A stretch of 63,965 nucleotides of DNA from Microbacteriaceae bacterium PS02066 (GTDB taxonomy: Bacteria > Actinomycetota > Actinomycetes > Actinomycetales > Microbacteriaceae). The DNA is taken from the NCBI GenBank assembly GCA_029959545.1, contig JASCPH010000011.1, forward strand, positions 1 to 63,965, in the 5' to 3' direction. The notes below the pieces were generated by a model. The model worked only from the letters and a program-made list of their open reading frames with translations, made no database searches and was not told the DNA's origin. How positions within the stretch are numbered: position 1 is the first letter of the stretch; each line of letters begins with the position of its first letter. This document shows, in pieces, positions 14,823 through 24,297 of the stretch. The translations under genes were made by a program, and so were the position numbers.

Positions 14823-17123
14823 CTACGACGTGATGCTCACCACCGTGAGCCGCCCGTCACGCGCCGTGATCTCATGGACCCCTCCCGCAAGAGTCGTTTC
14901 GGCTGCCGTCTCGCGCTCGTCGCAGGACGGTCCGACCCAGACCTCGAGGGCGCCAGGTTCCACCACCCGGCGATAGCCGCGGTCGGAGAACGCGAGTCGC
15001 GCGGCGGGGACGGCGAACTCCACCGTGGCCCGCTGGCCGGCGGCGAGCTCGACGCGGGCGTAGCCGACGAGCTGCGCGACCGGGCGGGTCACCGAGGCGA
15101 CCGGGTCGTGCGTGTACAGCTGCACCACGTCGACCCCGGATCGGTCGCCGACGTTCTCGACCACGACGCGCGCCGTGAACCCGCCCGCCGTGCTCGCGTC
15201 CGCATCCACCTCGAGGTCGCGGTGCGCGAACCTCGTATAGGAGAGGCCGAAGCCGAACGGCCGCACCGGGGTGCTGTCGGCGCTCGTGATCTCGTTCGCC
15301 GCGCCCAGCAGTGGATGCAGGTAGCTGTACGGCTGCGCCCCCGCCGACCGCGGGAGGGAGACGGGCAGCCGCCCCGACGGTACCGAATCCCCGGCGAGAA
15401 GGGAGGCCAAGGCAGTGGCACCCTCCTCGCCGGGGAAGAATGACTGCAGCACCGCGGCCGGCGCGGCCTCGCCCTCGAGCGCCCAGTCGATCGCGTAGGG
15501 GCGGCCCGACAGCACGACCAGGACGACGGGCGTGCCGGTGGCGACGATGCGCTCGACCAGCTCGCGCTGCACGCCGGGCAGCTCGAGCGACTCCACGTCG
15601 TTGCCCTCGCCGACCGTTCCCCGACCGAAGAGCCCGGCGCGGTCGCCCACCGCGACGATCGCCACCTCGGCGCCGCGGGCGGCATCGATCGCGGCCGTGA
15701 AGCCGGAGCGGTCGTCGCCCTCGACGGCGCACCCTTCGGCGACGTCGAACGATGCGCCGGGGTAGCGCGCCGTCAGGGCCTCCCGCAGCGACGGGATCTC
15801 GAATCCCATCGGAACGCCGGGATGGTGCGCCAATACGTGGTTGACGAACGAGTAGCAGCCCATCAGCGCCGAGGCCGCATCCGCGTTCGGTCCGATCAGC
15901 GCGATGCGCGTGGGCTCGGCGAGCGGCAGGACGCCGTCGTTGGTGAGCAGCACGATCGACTCGTCGGCCAGGCGGCGGGCGAGCTCGCGGTGGCGAGGGG
16001 TGTCGAGATCGACGGATGCGGGTGCAGGCTCCTCGAAGGTGGCATCCAGCAGGCCGAGCTCCTCCTTCTGGGTGAGCACACGCAGCACCGCGCGGTCGAC
16101 GTCGGCGATGGGCACCGCTCCCTCGCGGACCCGTCGGGCGAGAGGCTCCGCGTAGGCGTCGCCGGTGGGAAGCTCCACATCGATGCCCGCCGCGAGCGCG
16201 AGCGCCGCCGCCTCGCCCCGGTCCGCCGCGATCTTGTGCATCGTCTCGAGGAACGCCACGGAGAAGTAGTCCGAGACGACGACGCCGTCGAAGCCCCACT
16301 CCTCCCGGAGCAGCCCCGTCAGCAGTTCGCCGGATGCGGCCACCGGGACGCCGTCGATGTCGGCGTAGGAGTTCATGACGCTGCGCGCGCCGCCGTCGCG
16401 GACGGCCATCTCGAACGGCGGCAGGAACACGTCCTGCAGCTCGCGCCGGCCGGCGTGTACGGGAGCATGATTGCGGCCCGCCTGCGAGGCGGAGTACGCC
16501 GCGAAGTGCTTGAGCGTCGCGTGCACACCCGCATCCTGCAGGCCCCGCACGTATGCCGTGCCGACGGTTCCCACGAGGTACGGATCCTCGCCGATGCACT
16601 CGTCGACGCGTCCCCAGCGCGGGTCGCGGATGACGTCGAGCACGGGGGCCAGACCCTGGTGGATGCCGAGTTCGCGCATCGACTCGCCGATCACCTCACC
16701 GACCTCGGCCACGAGCTCGGGGTCGAACGCCGCGCCCCAGGCGAGGGGGGTCGGGAACGTCGCCGCCTGCCACGCGGCCAGGCCCGTGAGGCACTCCTCG
16801 TGCACGATCGCGGGGATACCGAGCCGCGTCTGCTCCCGCAGTCGGCGCTGCTCGGACCACAACCACTGGGCGCGCTCGACCGGGTCGACCGGACGCGTGC
16901 CGTAGACGCGGGTCAGGTGGCCGATGCCGTGCACCGACGCATCCGCGTACCGCGTGGAGCCGGCCATCTCGCCGGCCATCGGCGCCACGACCTCGTCGCC
17001 CTGGTCGATCCAGAATCCGACGAGCTGAGCGAGCTTCTCCTCGAGGGTCATCTGCCCGAGCAGATCGACGACGCGGGAGCTGGGGGCCGCGGCCGACACG
17101 GCCGCATCCTGTTCGAGCGACAT
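14823..17123 (-). CDS. Glycoside hydrolase family 3 beta-glycosidase (probable beta-xylosidase)
   Basis: The 766-residue protein has the GH3 N-terminal barrel (about 1-310), the (alpha/beta)6 sandwich (about 335-560) and a C-terminal fibronectin III-like domain. The catalytic nucleophile is D285 in VVVSDYFSV. The substrate-binding motifs RWGRVDECIGEDPYLVG (about 170-185) and KHFAAYSASQAGRNHAP (about 205-221) are intact. There is no signal peptide, so it acts on imported oligosaccharides in the cytoplasm. Neighbouring transporter, GH43 and xylose genes point to xylo-oligosaccharides; beta-glucosidase activity is possible. The ATG at 17123 overlaps the stop of the upstream permease (TGATG); the longer open frame upstream belongs to that overlap. 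Confidence 0.9.
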   Translation of the reverse strand: MSLEQDAAVSAAAPSSRVVDLLGQMTLEEKLAQLVGFWIDQGDEVVAPMAGEMAGSTRYADASVHGIGHLTRVYGTRPVDPVERAQWLWSEQRRLREQTRLGIPAIVHEECLTGLAAWQAATFPTPLAWGAAFDPELVAEVGEVIGESMRELGIHQGLAPVLDVIRDPRWGRVDECIGEDPYLVGTVGTAYVRGLQDAGVHATLKHFAAYSASQAGRNHAPVHAGRRELQDVFLPPFEMAVRDGGARSVMNSYADIDGVPVAASGELLTGLLREEWGFDGVVVSDYFSVAFLETMHKIAADRGEAAALALAAGIDVELPTGDAYAEPLARRVREGAVPIADVDRAVLRVLTQKEELGLLDATFEEPAPASVDLDTPRHRELARRLADESIVLLTNDGVLPLAEPTRIALIGPNADAASALMGCYSFVNHVLAHHPGVPMGFEIPSLREALTARYPGASFDVAEGCAVEGDDRSGFTAAIDAARGAEVAIVAVGDRAGLFGRGTVGEGNDVESLELPGVQRELVERIVATGTPVVLVVLSGRPYAIDWALEGEAAPAAVLQSFFPGEEGATALASLLAGDSVPSGRLPVSLPRSAGAQPYSYLHPLLGAANEITSADSTPVRPFGFGLSYTRFAHRDLEVDADASTAGGFTARVVVENVGDRSGVDVVQLYTHDPVASVTRPVAQLVGYARVELAAGQRATVEFAVPAARLAFSDRGYRRVVEPGALEVWVGPSCDERETAAETTLAGGVHEITARDGRLTVVSITS

Positions 17124-18016
17124 CAGCCCTTCACCGCCCCGGTCAGGCCGCCGACGATGCGGCGCTCGAAGAGGCTGAAGAACACGAGGGCGGGGATCAT
17201 CGACAGCGAGGTGAAGGCGAGCACCTTGGCCGTGTCGACCGAGTACTGCGACGCGAACGCCTGCGTACCCAGCGGCAGCGTGAAGGACGCCTCGTTGTTG
17301 AGGATGAACAGCGGGAGCATGTAGGAGTTCCAACTCTGGACGAAGACGAGGATGCCGACGGTGATGATGCCGGGCACCGCGAGCGGAACGACCATGCGCC
17401 AGAAGAAGCCGAGGCGCGAGCATCCGTCGATGGATGCGGCTTCCTGGAGCTCATGGGGGATCGCCGCGAGGAAGGGGACGAGGATGATGATGGTCATCGG
17501 CAGGCCGAAGGCGATCTGCGGCACGATGACGCCGGCGAGCGAGTTCATGAGTCCGAGGTCGCGCACCAGGATGTACAGGGGAGTGATCGCGACCGTCATC
17601 GGGAACATGAGTCCGGCGGTGAACAGCGCGTAGAACGCACCGCGTCCGCGGAAGTTGTACCGCGCCAGCGCGAAGGCCGCCATGAGCCCCAGGACGACAA
17701 CGAACAGCGTCGTGGCGACGGCGGCGATGAGCGAGTTGCCCACCTGGCGCCAGAAGACGCCGCTGGCCAGCACGTTGACGTAGTTCTCCCAGTTCCACGT
17801 GGTCGGAAGGCCGGACGGGTCGAGGGTGATCTCGGAGTTCGTGCGGAACCCGCCGAAGATGATGTACGCGACGGGCGCCAGCATCAGGGCCACGAGCACC
17901 AGGGCGACGAAGTAGACGGCGAGGTTGGACGACTTCCGCTGGCCGGGAAGACCGCTCGAGTGTCGGCGGGTCGGGGTGCGCCGGCCCGGGGTGACGACGG
18001 CAGCGGTGGCGGTCAT
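17123..18016 (-). CDS. Carbohydrate ABC transporter permease (MalG/LacG type)
   Basis: The 297-residue membrane protein has six hydrophobic segments and the permease EAA loop (ELQEAASIDGCSRLGFFWRMVVPLAVPG) that docks with the ATPase. The ATG at 18016 (MTATAAVVTPG) overlaps the stop of the partner permease by 4 bp. With the MalF-type neighbour and the binding protein it forms a CUT1-type importer, which usually carries oligosaccharides. No ATPase gene is linked. Confidence 0.92.
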   Translation of the reverse strand: MTATAAVVTPGRRTPTRRHSSGLPGQRKSSNLAVYFVALVLVALMLAPVAYIIFGGFRTNSEITLDPSGLPTTWNWENYVNVLASGVFWRQVGNSLIAAVATTLFVVVLGLMAAFALARYNFRGRGAFYALFTAGLMFPMTVAITPLYILVRDLGLMNSLAGVIVPQIAFGLPMTIIILVPFLAAIPHELQEAASIDGCSRLGFFWRMVVPLAVPGIITVGILVFVQSWNSYMLPLFILNNEASFTLPLGTQAFASQYSVDTAKVLAFTSLSMIPALVFFSLFERRIVGGLTGAVKG

Positions 18017-19032
18017 CGGGCACCTCCCGTGATGGCGCCGGCGGTGTCTCGGCGCAGGACGAAGCGCTGGTAGAGCAGTGCGACCGCCAGCGAGATGAGG
18101 AACATGACGACCGCGACCGCGCTGCCGTAGCCGTAGCTGCCGGCGTTGCGCCCGTTGGCGACCATGTAGGTGGCCATGGTGGAGGTGCCCGCCGTCGAGG
18201 CGACGTACTGACCCCACACGATCCACACGAGATCGAACAGCTGGAGCGATCCGATCACCGAGAGGAAGGCCCAGATGCGGATCGTCGGTCCCATGAGCGG
18301 CAGCACGATGTGGCGCTGGATCTGCCAGTACGACGCGCCGTCGATCGCGGCCGCCTCCGACAGCTCCTCCGGGATGCCCTGGAGGCCTGCGAGGAAGAGG
18401 ATGACGGCGAAGCCGACGTACTTCCACGTGATGATGACCATGAGGGTCCAGATCGCGAGCGAGGGATTCGAGATCCAGTCGTTCGCGAGAGCGCCGAGCC
18501 CGATCTTCTCGAGCAGTCCGTTCAGTGCGCCGTTCGACTGCAGGAGCAGTCCCCAGCCGAGGCCGACGACGACCTCGGAGATGACGTACGGCACGAAGAT
18601 CAGTACTCGGATGAGGGACTGGAACCGCATCTTGCGGTTCAGCAGAAGTGCGAGTCCCAGCGCGAGCGGTCCCTGCATCACGAGCGACATGACGACGATG
18701 AAGCCGTTGTGGCCCAGGGCCTCGTGGAAGGCCGGGTCGGTGAGGATCGTGACGTAGTTGCGGATGCCGACGAAGTCTGTGGGGGCGCCGTAGCCCGACC
18801 AGCTGAAGAAGCCGTAGAAAGCCGCCATCGCGACCGGGAAGATCACGAACGAGACGAAGACGATCAGGGCGGGGCCGAGCAGCAGGAGCAGCTCGGCGCG
18901 CAGGCGCCACCTGCCCCCGCGTCGGCGGGGCCGGGTGGGCGATGCCGCGGATGCGGCACCGCCCACCGGCGGAAGGCTGTCCGCCGCGTCAGCGACGGTA
19001 CTCGCGTGTTCGCGAACGGAAGCCATCGTCAT
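18013..19032 (-). CDS. Carbohydrate ABC transporter permease (MalF/LacF type)
   Basis: The 339-residue protein starts with a cytoplasmic tail rich in R, P and A (about 1-45), followed by six membrane segments. The EAA loop reads ELSEAAAIDGASYWQIQRHIVLPLMGP. The start could be the ATG at 19032 or 19026. It lies 7 bp after the binding-protein stop and overlaps the next permease, as in CUT1 importer operons. Confidence 0.92.
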   Translation of the reverse strand: MTMASVREHASTVADAADSLPPVGGAASAASPTRPRRRGGRWRLRAELLLLLGPALIVFVSFVIFPVAMAAFYGFFSWSGYGAPTDFVGIRNYVTILTDPAFHEALGHNGFIVVMSLVMQGPLALGLALLLNRKMRFQSLIRVLIFVPYVISEVVVGLGWGLLLQSNGALNGLLEKIGLGALANDWISNPSLAIWTLMVIITWKYVGFAVILFLAGLQGIPEELSEAAAIDGASYWQIQRHIVLPLMGPTIRIWAFLSVIGSLQLFDLVWIVWGQYVASTAGTSTMATYMVANGRNAGSYGYGSAVAVVMFLISLAVALLYQRFVLRRDTAGAITGGAR

Positions 19033-19039
19033 CGACCTC

Positions 19040-20326
19040 TCAGGACTTCGCGGCCGCGGCGTTGACGGCGTCGACGATGCCCTGCGGCGTGCCCTTGCCC
19101 GCGAACAGGTCGACGACGGCGACGTTGAGCGCGTTGCCCACGTTCTGGCCGTACAGGGTGTCGAGCCACACGACCACGTAGGGCGCGTCGTTGTAGCTCT
19201 TGAGGACGTCGACCAGAGCGGGGTCGGTCACGACGCTCTGCGCCTCGGTGGATGCCGGAAGGGTCTGGAACGCCTTCGCGTAGCCTTCCTGGTTCTCCTT
19301 CTCGGCGATGAAGTTCAGGAAGTCGACGCACTGCTTGGGGGCGTTGACCCAGCAGCTGAAGCCGTCGACGCCGCCCATCATGGCGCCGGCCTCACCCTTG
19401 CCACCCGAGACCTCGGGGAAGGGGAACCACTTGAGGTCGGCGAGAGGCTCCTCGTTCGGCGTCAGCGAGGCGATCACACCCGGGTCCCAGGCGCCCATGA
19501 GCTCCATCGCGGCCTGGTGGTTGGCCAGCAGACCGGCCGACGAGCCGGCGCCCTGCTGCGCGGTCGTGGTGAGGAAGCCGTCGTTGAAGGGGTTCGTCTT
19601 GATGAAGGCCTCGAGGTTCTCGCCCGCATCCAGCCAGCAGGGGTCGTCGAAGGACCGGTCGGAGGCCGCCTTGTCGAGGGCGTCCTTCGAGCAGGCGCGG
19701 AGGGCGAAGTTGTAGTACCAGTGCGCGGCGGGCCATGCGTCCTTCGCGCCGACGGCGATCGGGTCGATGCCCGCCGCACGGAGCTTCTCGTTGGCCGCCT
19801 CGAGCTCGTCGATCGTGGTGGGGGTCTCGGTGACGCCGGCCTGGGTGAACAGATCGGACGCGTAGTAGATGCCGGAGGGCAGGACGGCGGTCGGAACGCC
19901 GTAGTTCTTGCCGTCGATCGCGAAGGCGGAGAGCGAGCCGCCCATCGCGTCCTTCGTCGCCTGCGTCAGGCCGTCGGTGAGGTCCATGGCCTGACCCGCC
20001 TTGACCACATCGGCGAGCTTGCCGCCGCCGCGCGCCATGAAGATGTCGGGCGCGTCGCCCGAGTTGAGGGCGGTCTGGAGCTTGCCGTCCATCTCCTCGT
20101 TCTGGATCGACTGGATCTCGATCTTCACGCCGGGGTTGGCCTTCTCGAAGGCGGCGGCCGTGTCGACCCAGTACTGCTTGCCGTCACCCGTGGTCGAGTT
20201 GTGCCAGAAGGTCAGCGTGACATCGCCGCCGCTGTCGCCGGAGTCGCCGCCGCCGCTACAGCCGGCGAGCGCGAGGGCGCTCATGGCCAGCGCAGCAGCA
20301 CCGACCAGCAACTTCTTGGTTCTCAT
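19040..20326 (-). CDS. Sugar ABC transporter substrate-binding lipoprotein
   Basis: The 428-residue protein has a lipoprotein signal with lipobox LAGC (C23) and a mature family 1 solute-binding domain beginning VTLTFWHNSTTGDGKQYW. Many surface tryptophans are typical of oligosaccharide binders. It should hold xylo-oligosaccharides at the membrane for the two downstream permeases. The ATG at 20326 follows an AAAAGGTGG site and is preferred over one nine bases earlier. It is divergent from the LacI regulator, with an operator and promoter between them. Confidence 0.92.
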   Translation of the reverse strand: MRTKKLLVGAAALAMSALALAGCSGGGDSGDSGGDVTLTFWHNSTTGDGKQYWVDTAAAFEKANPGVKIEIQSIQNEEMDGKLQTALNSGDAPDIFMARGGGKLADVVKAGQAMDLTDGLTQATKDAMGGSLSAFAIDGKNYGVPTAVLPSGIYYASDLFTQAGVTETPTTIDELEAANEKLRAAGIDPIAVGAKDAWPAAHWYYNFALRACSKDALDKAASDRSFDDPCWLDAGENLEAFIKTNPFNDGFLTTTAQQGAGSSAGLLANHQAAMELMGAWDPGVIASLTPNEEPLADLKWFPFPEVSGGKGEAGAMMGGVDGFSCWVNAPKQCVDFLNFIAEKENQEGYAKAFQTLPASTEAQSVVTDPALVDVLKSYNDAPYVVVWLDTLYGQNVGNALNVAVVDLFAGKGTPQGIVDAVNAAAAKS

Positions 20327-20469
20327 GTGATCCACCTTTTCTCTTCATCGAGTCGCACCCCGAGGTGCTGCTGTGGGCACGAGCATCCGTGGCGTCGCTG
20401 CCTCGACGTGGCGTCGTGCGGGGGCTCGAAGGGTTCGAGCGGTGTCAGTGTGGCAACCACCCGAAAGGG

Positions 20470-20489
20470 TGTCAAACGTTTTCGAAAAC
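20470..20489. promoter_or_regulatory. LacI-type operator and promoter of the xylo-oligosaccharide operon
   Basis: GTTTTCGAAAAC (20478-20489) is a perfect 12-bp palindrome with the central CG of LacI/GalR operators. On the minus strand a consensus -35, TTGACA (complement of 20470-20475), abuts it. CACACT (complement of 20447-20452) at 17-bp spacing can serve as -10. A dimer on the palindrome would block that -35. On the other side, TACGCT (20504-20509) lies 8 nt before the lacI-type ATG, so one site can control both directions. Confidence 0.75.
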
Positions 20490-20517
20490 CTTTTCCGGTG
20501 GTCTACGCTGAGGCGTC

Positions 20518-21522
20518 ATGGTCCGAAGGGTCACGATTCACGACGTCGCCGCCGCCGCCGGCGTGTCCGTCGCGACCGTCTCGAAAGCCGTCAACGGGCG
20601 GTATGGCGTGGCGGAGGAGACGGTGGCGCGCGTGCTGTCGGCGGTCGACGAACTGGGGTACGAGTCCAGCCTCGTCGCCTCGAGCATGCGCTCACGGCGC
20701 ACGGGCGTGATCGGCGTCCTCGTCGCCGATTTCGAGCCCTTCTCCGCGGAGGTGCTCAAGGGCGTGGGCAGTGCGTTGGCCGATTCCGGTCACGATGTGC
20801 TCGCCTACAGCGGGTCGCATCAGGAGGGGACGGGGTGGGAGCGGCGGTCGTTGAGCCGGCTCAGCGGGACGCTCATCGACGGGGCGATCATGGTGACGCC
20901 CACGATCGTGAACGTCACCTCGGACGTGCCCATCGTCGCGGTCGATCCGCACACCGGGCGTGCCGACCTCCCGACCGTCGAGTCCGACAGCTTCACCGGC
21001 GCGCAACAGGCGGTCCGCCATCTCGTCGAGCTCGGGCACCGTCGCATCGGCTTCATCGCGGGCCGCCCGGATCTGCGCTCCTCCGCCGCGCGAGACGCGG
21101 GCTACCGCGTGGCGCTGTCCGAGGCCGGCATCCCGTTCGATCCGAACCTCGTCGGCGTCGGCCGCTATCACGGCGACATCGCTCGCGAGGCCGCCGTGCA
21201 GATGCTCTCCTCGCCGCACCGTCCCACGGCGATCTTCGCCGCCAATGATCTCTCGGCGCTCTCGATCATCGACGTGGCGCACGAGCTGGGACTCTCGGTG
21301 CCCGGGGATCTGTCGGTCATCGGGTTCGACGACGTCCCCGAGGCCGCGCGTGCGGCCCTGCCGCTGTCGACCGTGCGCCAGCCGATGCAGCGCCTCGGCG
21401 CCGCGGCCGCGACCATGGTCCTCGCCCTCATGAACGGCGAGGAACTGGATGCGACGCACGTCCGGCTCGCGACCCGGCTCGTCCCGCGCGCCACCACCGC
21501 CCCGCCGCGCGCGGAGCGCTGA
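20518..21522 (+). CDS. LacI family transcriptional regulator
   Basis: The 334-residue repressor has a LacI HTH at the extreme N terminus (VTIHDVAAAAGVSVATVSKAVNG, about 5-28) with the hinge helix near 50-60. A periplasmic-binding-protein-like sensor domain follows (VIGVLVADFEPFSAEVLKG, later VIGFDDVPEAARAALPLSTVRQP). It should bind the palindrome 28-40 bp upstream of its own start and repress the divergent transporter-GH3 operon until a xylo-oligosaccharide or related sugar binds. Confidence 0.93.
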   Translation: MVRRVTIHDVAAAAGVSVATVSKAVNGRYGVAEETVARVLSAVDELGYESSLVASSMRSRRTGVIGVLVADFEPFSAEVLKGVGSALADSGHDVLAYSGSHQEGTGWERRSLSRLSGTLIDGAIMVTPTIVNVTSDVPIVAVDPHTGRADLPTVESDSFTGAQQAVRHLVELGHRRIGFIAGRPDLRSSAARDAGYRVALSEAGIPFDPNLVGVGRYHGDIAREAAVQMLSSPHRPTAIFAANDLSALSIIDVAHELGLSVPGDLSVIGFDDVPEAARAALPLSTVRQPMQRLGAAAATMVLALMNGEELDATHVRLATRLVPRATTAPPRAER

Positions 21523-21572
21523 GACCACCGCCCGCACCGGGCGGCACCCGACCATCACGCGAAGGAGCATCC

Positions 21573-23093
21573 ATGGGTCGTTACCGCAATCCCATCCTGC
21601 CGGGCTGCCATCCGGACCCCAGCATCTGCCGTTTCGGCGACCGCTACGTCCTCGTGACCTCGAGCTTCGAATACCTGCCGGGGCTTCCCGTGCACGTCTC
21701 GGACGACCTCGTGAACTGGACGCTCGCGGGGCACGTGCTGCATCGGCCCGGGCAGATCGACCTGTCCGGGCTCACCTCGTCCTCCGGCACGTACGCGCCG
21801 ACGGTGCGCGAGGTGAACGGGCGGCTCGTCGTGGTGTGCACGGTCGTCGGGCCCGAGGAGGGCGAGTGGAGCGGGCGAACCGGCCACTTCCTGGTGACGG
21901 CGAGTGCTCCCGAGGGTCCTTGGTCCGACCCGGTGTGGATCGACGGCGTGGGCGGATTCGACCCCTCGATCACGGTCGACGGCGATCGCGTCTGGCTCTG
22001 CGGCACGCGGGAGGCCGTCGAGGGCCACTGGCCCGGGCGGACCGAGGTGTGGGTGGCCGAGCTCGACCTCGCCTCGGGGGCGCTGCTCAGCGAGCCCGTC
22101 GTGATCTGGACGGGAGCCGCCGTGGGGGCGGTCTGGGCCGAGGGACCGCATCTTCTCCCGCATCCGGACGGCGGGTGGATGCTGCTGGTCGCCGAGGGCG
22201 GGACCGACCTCGAGCACGCGGTGTGCGTCGCCTACGCCGATCGCATCGAGGGGCCGTACACGCCGGATGCGGGAAACCCCCGCCTCTCGCACCGCGATCT
22301 CGGGCCCGTGGCGCCGATCGTCGCCGTGGGCCACGCCGATCTTGTCGAGGACGGCGATGGCCGCAGCTGGGCGACGGTGCTGGCGCTGCATCCGGTGGAC
22401 GGGCGCCGGGGGATCCTCGGGCGCAGGACCTCCCTCGTGCCGGTCGCCTGGGCCGACGGTCGTCCGCTGTTCGCGCCGGGTGTCGGGCGGGTCGAGGAGG
22501 TCGTGACGGCGGAGGGCGTGCCGGATCAGCGCCCCTGGCCGACCCGCATCGAGGAGCACTTCGCCGGCGAGCTGCTCGACCTCGAATGGAACGGCGCCGG
22601 GCGCCTGCCGGAGGAGTTTGCGAGCTGGGGCGCAGACGGCCTGCTGCTTCCCGGCGGCGCCGAGCCGTCGAAGACGGCGGGGGTCTCGTTCCTCGGTCGG
22701 CGTTTGCCCGACGAGAACAGCGACGTGTCGCTCCGCGTACGGGTCGCTGCGCAAGACGACGCGTTCCGCGCGGGCATCCTGCTGCGCGTCTCCGATGCTC
22801 AGCAATTGGAGCTGTCGGTGACCGGCGCCGGCGAGGCGATCGCGGTGCTCGCCGGAGCCGAGATCGGACGGCTGTCGCTCGGACGCGACGCCATCGGCGA
22901 CGAGCTCGAGCTCACCCTCCGCATCCGGGATCTCACAGCGCGGGTCTTCGTGGGCGAGGAAGAGCTGGCCTCCTGCGAGCTCGACGTGCTGGCTCCCCAG
23001 CCGCCGCGCGGGTTCATCGGTGCCTGGGTGGGGCCGGTGGCGGTCGGATCGGGTCAGGCGCGCATCACGCGTTTCACGCTCAGCGCGGGCTGA
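21573..23093 (+). CDS. Glycoside hydrolase family 43 beta-xylosidase/arabinofuranosidase
   Basis: The 506-residue protein has the GH43 five-bladed propeller (about 1-305) with the expected catalytic residues: base D15 in CHPDPS, pKa modulator D130 in GGFDPSI, and acid E190 in WAEGPHLL. A C-terminal beta-sandwich domain (about 320-506) is typical of cytoplasmic beta-xylosidases of this family. There is no signal peptide. The ATG follows GAAGGAG, and the gene is co-directional with the LacI gene 50 bp upstream. Its last 14 bp overlap the end of the convergent ROK gene. Confidence 0.92.
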   Translation: MGRYRNPILPGCHPDPSICRFGDRYVLVTSSFEYLPGLPVHVSDDLVNWTLAGHVLHRPGQIDLSGLTSSSGTYAPTVREVNGRLVVVCTVVGPEEGEWSGRTGHFLVTASAPEGPWSDPVWIDGVGGFDPSITVDGDRVWLCGTREAVEGHWPGRTEVWVAELDLASGALLSEPVVIWTGAAVGAVWAEGPHLLPHPDGGWMLLVAEGGTDLEHAVCVAYADRIEGPYTPDAGNPRLSHRDLGPVAPIVAVGHADLVEDGDGRSWATVLALHPVDGRRGILGRRTSLVPVAWADGRPLFAPGVGRVEEVVTAEGVPDQRPWPTRIEEHFAGELLDLEWNGAGRLPEEFASWGADGLLLPGGAEPSKTAGVSFLGRRLPDENSDVSLRVRVAAQDDAFRAGILLRVSDAQQLELSVTGAGEAIAVLAGAEIGRLSLGRDAIGDELELTLRIRDLTARVFVGEEELASCELDVLAPQPPRGFIGAWVGPVAVGSGQARITRFTLSAG

Positions 23094-24237
23094 ACTCCGA
23101 AGGGTCGGCGAGGAGGTCGGCGAAGGCGAGTTCGCCGGCCCCGATGAGCAGGCGGTCCTCGGCGAGCGAGGCGAGGCGCACCTGGAGGGTCTCGGCGCAC
23201 GCGGGCATCGCCTGGGCGCGCACTGCGTCGCCGAGTGCGCCCAGGTCGCTAGCGCAGAGCGCCGCGAGGAACCCGCCGAGCACGACGACGCTCGGGTTGA
23301 GGACGTTCACCGCGTTCGCCAGCGCCGTCGCGAGGATGCGCTGCTGTCGCTCGATCTCGGCGCGGGCGTCTCCGGATGCGGCGGCGACCGCATCCGTGAG
23401 CTGCGCGTCGTCGGCACCCGTCAACCCGAGGGCGGCGAGCAGGAGCGAGCGGTTGACCTCGTCCTCCAGGACGCCGCCGGGCACCCGACGATCGGCTGCA
23501 TCCTCGATCCCCGGCCGATTCTGCCCGAACTCGCCCGCGTACCCGCCGGTGCCGGACAGCGGGTGGCCCGCGACGATGACGCCGCCGCCGATGCCGCTCG
23601 CGCCGCCGTTGAGGTAGACGACGTCGGCCGTGCCGCGCGCGGCGCCGAAGAGGTGCTCGGCGAGCACGCCGAGGCTCGCGTCGTTGCCGATGGCGGTGGG
23701 AAGCCCCGTCGCGTCGCGGATGAGCTCGGCCAGGGGAACATCCCGCCACCCGAGGTGAGGGGCGTCGCGCACGAGGCCGTCGCCGGTGCGGACGAGGCCG
23801 GGGACGGCGAGTCCGACGCCCGCGATGCGGTGATCGGCGAGCTCCGCGCCCCGCCAACGGTCGATGTGCTCGGCGACGAGCGTCGCGGTGTGGGTGGGCG
23901 TGGGCGACTCGGGCATCGTGACGCGAGCGCGGACGGGGATCGAGAGGTCGAGCCCGACGGCGGCGAGGGTGACCGCGTCGACTTCCGGGTTGACCGCGAT
24001 CGCGACCGTGCGGGACTGCGGGGCCACCATCGGGGAGGGGCGCCCCGCCCGCCTCGCGGGATCGGGCGCCTTCTCTGCGACGAGCTGCTGCGCCGCCAGC
24101 TCGGCGACGAGGGCCGCGACCGTCGAGCGGTTGAGTCCCGTCGCCTCGGTGAGGGCGGCGCGCGAGAGGGCGCCCTCGCGGTGCACGAGTTGAAGGATGC
24201 GGGAGAGGTTGCGCTGCCGCATGCCGATGGCGTCCAT
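23080..24237 (-). CDS. ROK family transcriptional regulator (XylR type)
   Basis: The 385-residue protein has an N-terminal winged HTH (about 5-60, with RILQLVHREGALSRAALTEATGLNRSTVAALVAEL). A ROK sugar-kinase-like domain follows, with IGNDASLG, a glycine-rich GGASGIGGGVI loop and EFGQNRPG. The cysteine cluster of many ROK zinc sites is not evident. It is divergent from xylA, 60 bp apart, so it is the probable xylose-responsive repressor of xylAB. The ATG at 24237 is chosen because TACACT (complement of 24244-24249) lies 6 nt before it and the conserved domain starts there. Confidence 0.9.
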   Translation of the reverse strand: MDAIGMRQRNLSRILQLVHREGALSRAALTEATGLNRSTVAALVAELAAQQLVAEKAPDPARRAGRPSPMVAPQSRTVAIAVNPEVDAVTLAAVGLDLSIPVRARVTMPESPTPTHTATLVAEHIDRWRGAELADHRIAGVGLAVPGLVRTGDGLVRDAPHLGWRDVPLAELIRDATGLPTAIGNDASLGVLAEHLFGAARGTADVVYLNGGASGIGGGVIVAGHPLSGTGGYAGEFGQNRPGIEDAADRRVPGGVLEDEVNRSLLLAALGLTGADDAQLTDAVAAASGDARAEIERQQRILATALANAVNVLNPSVVVLGGFLAALCASDLGALGDAVRAQAMPACAETLQVRLASLAEDRLLIGAGELAFADLLADPSEFSPR

Positions 24238-24243
24238 GGCTCC

Positions 24244-24271
24244 AGTGTAGTAAGTTGCGAATAACAACATA
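24244..24271. promoter_or_regulatory. Operator and promoter between the ROK regulator and xylA
   Basis: The 60-bp divergent gap holds an imperfect palindrome centred on GTTG-N7-CAAC (within 24251-24271; 14 of 21 bases symmetric). It lies beside the minus-strand -10 TACACT at 24244-24249. The AT-rich core stands out in this GC-rich DNA. A dimer bound here could repress both directions. Confidence 0.6.
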
Positions 24272-24297
24272 TCCGCCTCGCATCGCGAAGGAGCGTC

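Noticed and set aside
17123..18910. Reading of the second sugar permease as a 595-residue protein
   Set aside because: The first half overlaps the MalF-type permease in another frame. A normal 297-residue permease starts at 18016 with a 4-bp overlap.
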